NCBI GenBank assembly: GCA_014379075.1
Contig: JACMMN010000389.1
Span: 1-16,964, forward strand
DNA: 16,964 nt
Direction: 5' to 3'
Source of the DNA: Pyrinomonadaceae bacterium
Lineage (GTDB): Bacteria > Acidobacteriota > Blastocatellia > Pyrinomonadales > Pyrinomonadaceae
A program made the position numbers and the translations under genes. Below the pieces are notes generated by a model. The model searched no databases and was not told where the DNA came from. It worked only from the letters and a program-made list of their open reading frames with translations. Below, in pieces: positions 14,229-16,964 of this stretch (positions are counted from its first letter, which is position 1; each line of letters begins with the position of its first letter).

Positions 14229-15137
14229 TCAACCACTTATTTCGGCGATAAAAATATCGTTAAGGCTCGGCTCGATATGCTCAAATTTTGAGATGACCGC
14301 TCCGCTTTCGATCAGGCGTTTTAAAAGCGTCTGATCGCCCACGTCCTGCGCCAGGTGAATTTCCTGTTCGTCTGAATGCGAAATTATCTTTTCAACTAGC
14401 GTTTTGTCATTCAAAACCGCTTCAGCTCCGCTCGCCCGCAATGCGATCAGATTTTCCCCATAGCCGGCCTTAACACTGCGGAGGCTGCCTGAAAGAATTT
14501 TTTTCGATTTATTGATCAGAAGAATATCGCTGCAGAGCCGTTCGGCGGTTTCCATTAGGTGCGTCGAGAAGATGATCGTCTTTTCCCTCGTCTTAAATTC
14601 GGCTATCACGTCCATCATAAATTCGACATTTATCGGATCGAGGCCCGAAAACGGTTCGTCGAGAATAAGCAGGTCGGGATCGTGCAGGACCGTCGAAATA
14701 AACTGGATCTTCTGCTGCATTCCCTTGGAAAGATCTGTCGTTTTTTTCTTTTTCCATTCGCTAAGGTTCATGCGATCAAGCCAGCGATCGATCCTCTTAT
14801 CGGCTTCTGCGGACGGCACGCCTTTCAACTCGGCGAAATAGCGAAGCTGGTCGACGATCTTCATCTTCTTGTAAAGCCCGCGTTCCTCCGGCAGATAACC
14901 GATGCGGTTTTGCAAATCGTACGACATTTTGTGGCCGAAAAGCTCGATGGAACCGGCATCCGGCGCCGTTATCCCTACGATCATCCGAATGGTTGTCGTT
15001 TTCCCGGCACCGTTCGGTCCCAGAAAACCGAAAACGCGCCCGGCCTGCACGTCAAAACTAAGGTCTTCGACGGCAGTAAAATCCCCAAAACGCTTTGTTA
15101 CATTTTCGACCCTGAGAGTGACGTTTTCCTGATTCAT
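14229..15137 (-). CDS. ABC transporter ATP-binding subunit, NatA-like
   Basis: The 302-aa protein from MNQENVTLRVENVTKRFG carries Walker A GPNGAGKTT at 40-48, the Q-loop region with YLPEERGLY, the signature LSKGMQQK, Walker B LLILDEPFSGLD and H-loop STH. The C-terminal about 85 residues (from LIALRASGAEA) form the extra domain usual for NatA-type ATPases. I use ATG 15137; a longer frame from 15158 adds only seven residues and that ATG lies in the palindrome at 15153-15166. Neither start has a good ribosome binding site, so translation may be leaderless or weak. It powers the permease encoded 6 bases downstream. It is divergent from corA with 44 bases between the starts. Confidence 0.93.
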   Translation of the reverse strand: MNQENVTLRVENVTKRFGDFTAVEDLSFDVQAGRVFGFLGPNGAGKTTTIRMIVGITAPDAGSIELFGHKMSYDLQNRIGYLPEERGLYKKMKIVDQLRYFAELKGVPSAEADKRIDRWLDRMNLSEWKKKKTTDLSKGMQQKIQFISTVLHDPDLLILDEPFSGLDPINVEFMMDVIAEFKTREKTIIFSTHLMETAERLCSDILLINKSKKILSGSLRSVKAGYGENLIALRASGAEAVLNDKTLVEKIISHSDEQEIHLAQDVGDQTLLKRLIESGAVISKFEHIEPSLNDIFIAEISG

Positions 15138-15152
15138 ATTCGTAAGGAAGAT

Positions 15153-15170
15153 TAGCATATATGCTATAGT
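15153..15170. promoter_or_regulatory. Palindrome and -10-like box between divergent ABC and corA genes
   Basis: TAGCATATATGCTA (15153-15166) is a perfect 14-base palindrome placed between the two divergent starts. It overlaps TATAGT (15165-15170), a 5/6 match to a -10 box for corA that would start transcription within about 5 bases of ATG 15182. A second palindrome, TTCTAGAA, follows. The site could be an operator or simply overlapping -10 elements of two promoters. No good -35 box was found. Confidence 0.45.
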
Positions 15171-15181
15171 TTCTAGAATTT

Positions 15182-16228
15182 ATGGAAATTTTTGTATACA
15201 GAAAAGGTGCTCAAAAAGTGGAAGAAGGCTTCTCGGCCGAAGATCTTCCGGAACTTTTAGCGGATGACACCAATGTGATCTGGGCCGATTTCCGCGGTGA
15301 AACTAGAGAGGAACTCGAGAATACCAGGAATATCCTTCTTAATGTCTTTAAGTTTCATCCTCTGACGGTCGAGGACTGCCTCGAAACCCGCAATCAGCCG
15401 AAGGTCGAGGTTTTCCCGGACTATCTTTACTTCATCGTCCACGGCATAAAGCCGGAAGTAACAACGACCGTAAATTTCGTGACCAAGGAAATGGATGGAT
15501 ATTTAGGCAAAAATTTCGTTGTGACCTTCCACGCCGAGCGTTTCCTCAGCGTCAAGCTCGTCAAACAGCAGATCCGCAACAGCCCGTTCGCGTTCCAGCG
15601 CGGTGCGGCCTATCTTTTACATCAAATTCTCGATCAGCTTGTCGATCTTTACATGCCTATCGTTGATGACTACGACAGGTACATTAACCAGATCGAAGAG
15701 CGCGTTTTTCTGATGCGCAAGGGAAATAATGCGATCCTCGAAGAGATCATGGACCTGCGCCGCAGCGTTGCACGGCTGAAAAGAATTTCCGCCCGGCAAC
15801 TAGAGGTCCTTTATCGCATGTCGCACGCCGAGTTCCCGCAGATACCTGAAAATGTGCTGCCGTTTTATCGCGACGTTCACGATCATCTGGTTCGGATCTC
15901 AGACCTTTCTGAAAGCTATCGAGATCTCGTCAGTGGTTTATTCGATATTCATTTCTCGATAGTCGCTAATCGGACGAACGACGTTATGAAAGTGATGACA
16001 ATATTCTCGGCGATCATGCTGCCGCTGTCGGTCATCGCCGGAATTTACGGTATGAACTTCGACAACATGCCGGAACTGAAAACGAAATATGGCTATTTCG
16101 CTACGCTTGCGACCATGGCAATCGTCGCCGGAACACTACTAGTATATTTTTGGAGAAAAGGCTGGCTTTTTCAAAAGGACGAAGAATTTGTTCCGAAGGG
16201 CGATGATATACATAAGACGGTAGTTTAA
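15182..16228 (+). CDS. corA: CorA-family divalent metal ion transporter
   Basis: The 348-aa protein has the CorA layout. A cytoplasmic alpha/beta domain (1 to about 140) contains FHPLTVEDCLE. Long helices follow (about 145-265), including the Asp-rich LYMPIVDDYDRYINQIEERV. Then come two C-terminal membrane segments (about 272-290 and 306-324). The signature YGMNFDNMPE at 289-298 holds the GMN motif at 290-292 that forms the selectivity ring, followed by the short loop MPELKTKYGY. It would form a pentamer that admits Mg2+, with Co2+ or Ni2+ as alternatives. The charged tail ends DDIHKTVV. No ribosome binding site precedes ATG 15182 and a -10-like TATAGT sits just upstream, so the mRNA may be leaderless. 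A hairpin terminator follows. Confidence 0.95.
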   Translation: MEIFVYRKGAQKVEEGFSAEDLPELLADDTNVIWADFRGETREELENTRNILLNVFKFHPLTVEDCLETRNQPKVEVFPDYLYFIVHGIKPEVTTTVNFVTKEMDGYLGKNFVVTFHAERFLSVKLVKQQIRNSPFAFQRGAAYLLHQILDQLVDLYMPIVDDYDRYINQIEERVFLMRKGNNAILEEIMDLRRSVARLKRISARQLEVLYRMSHAEFPQIPENVLPFYRDVHDHLVRISDLSESYRDLVSGLFDIHFSIVANRTNDVMKVMTIFSAIMLPLSVIAGIYGMNFDNMPELKTKYGYFATLATMAIVAGTLLVYFWRKGWLFQKDEEFVPKGDDIHKTVV

Positions 16229-16230
16229 TT

Positions 16231-16269
16231 ATCGCCTGGCGGAACGGGTCAGAACCGGGCGCGATTTTT
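16231..16269 (+). terminator. Probable terminator after corA
   Basis: ATCGCC...TGG and CCG...GGCGCGAT form an imperfect stem with a small bulge (16231-16265). TTTTTC follows. It lies between convergent genes. Confidence 0.6.
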
Positions 16270-16273
16270 CATC

Positions 16274-16964
16274 CTAAATGCTTTGCAGCAGGCGTTTTAC
16301 TTGAGAATCGCCAAATCCATAAACACCGGCACGTTTCGAAAACTCGGTAAAAATTTCATTGAAAGGCTCTCCATTGCTAATTTCCGCTAATATTTGTTTC
16401 GGTCGAATGTCTTTTTCAATCGCAGCCTCGCAGACTTCTTTCAAATAAAGAAAGCACGGCGACTTTTGCTCCGCGAGATTTTTTAGCCTGGCGTGGTCGT
16501 TAGTTCGATAGGCGTCCCACAACTCAGTTCCAAGCCTAATGTCTTCATCTGAGAATTTTTTACGCTCGGCAAAGCAAGGTTTAAGATCGTCCGCACTGGC
16601 GTCCCCGAAACCTTTCCATTTATCCGATTCAGAATCTACCTGCGGCTGGACGCGGTAAACATCCGCCGCCGCTCCTTCGAGCTGAGAAAGGCAAAACCAC
16701 ATATTTACCTGGCAAAACAATTCGTGCTCGAACCAGAGATTTACTTCATCGCCGGTTTGCAGGTCCTGCAATTTCCTGAATTCATTGGCGACATTTTTTG
16801 AATACGAATGATCGGAGTCGCCATAGGTTTTCCCCAGAAACGAAGACCGTACAGACCAAAATTCGTCGAGCGTATCAGCTTTCACATCTCCGTCGATCAG
16901 GCATTCTCGGCAGACGGCAATCTCGCCCTCTATTCCGGTTTGCTTGAATCTTTCCGTCAGCGAA
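16274..16964 (-). CDS. DUF1835-domain protein with DUF3658-like C-terminus, cut by the right edge
   Basis: The frame stays open to the window edge: reading inward it begins SLTERFKQTGIEGEIAVCRECLIDGD and passes through a GTG at 16883-16885, which is not the start. SLxERxKxTGIEGExxxCRExLxDG is the N-terminal DUF1835 pattern, normally led by an (H)IxNGD segment, so only some 8-15 residues are missing. The next part, FWSVRSSFL..., and LWFEHELFCQVNMWFCL are also typical. The C-terminal third (from FSDEDIRLGTELWDAYR) resembles DUF3658. The family is uncharacterised and cytoplasmic; no catalytic motif is evident. It stands convergent to corA. Confidence 0.85.
   Translation of the reverse strand, partial: SLTERFKQTGIEGEIAVCRECLIDGDVKADTLDEFWSVRSSFLGKTYGDSDHSYSKNVANEFRKLQDLQTGDEVNLWFEHELFCQVNMWFCLSQLEGAAADVYRVQPQVDSESDKWKGFGDASADDLKPCFAERKKFSDEDIRLGTELWDAYRTNDHARLKNLAEQKSPCFLYLKEVCEAAIEKDIRPKQILAEISNGEPFNEIFTEFSKRAGVYGFGDSQVKRLLQSI

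Noticed and set aside
14559..15155. 198-codon plus-strand frame opposite the ABC ATPase
   Set aside because: It is antisense to an intact ATPase with all motifs; a shadow frame.

Overview
The window most resembles an Acidobacteriota chromosome, probably of the Blastocatellia/Pyrinomonadaceae type. This is an inference from the mix of families: Rhs/YD-repeat fragments, a RAYT remnant, a YfbK-like VWA lipoprotein, a hybrid histidine kinase, a NatA/NatB-type ABC exporter, CorA and DUF1835. Base composition is mixed and close to 50% GC. The Rhs-associated block at the left is visibly more AT-rich than the rest. No rRNA, tRNA, CRISPR array or intact insertion sequence was seen.

Layout. (1) Positions 1-1844 are an accessory, decaying block. 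It holds the 3' end of an unknown ORF, one arm of an inverted repeat, a detached Rhs-type C-terminal domain with an HEVLH motif, a translationally coupled small exported protein, an Rhs core scrap, the other repeat arm, and a frameshifted RAYT transposase remnant. (2) Positions 1845-3298 on the minus strand hold a small envelope/stress-type cluster: a hydrophilic 81-aa protein, a YggT-family membrane protein, an ECF-sigma-like protein with region 2 only, and a GlsB/YeaQ/YmgE-family protein. (3) Positions 3355-8347 hold a large exported protein with a duplicated helical module, a 52-aa membrane protein, an NtrC-type sigma-54 response regulator, and an lmo0937/DUF5670-type 50-aa membrane protein. 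Sequences fitting -24/-12 promoters precede all three non-regulator genes. (4) Positions 8401-10404 hold a soluble PAS/histidine kinase/receiver hybrid. (5) Positions 10532-15137 on the minus strand hold an ABC ATPase and its permease, a 176-aa membrane-anchored protein and a VWA lipoprotein, all co-directional. (6) A divergent corA follows, and then a DUF1835/DUF3658-type protein cut by the right edge.

Main interpretation. The sigma-54 activator at 5996-7525 sits among genes that carry sigma-54-type promoters. Two of these promoters are divergent (minus strand 5389-5405, plus strand 5689-5705) and one is near-consensus (8048-8063). This suggests a local envelope-stress regulon, possibly receiving its signal from the nearby hybrid kinase. 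The promoter calls come from direct reading of the sequence. The regulatory link is inference.
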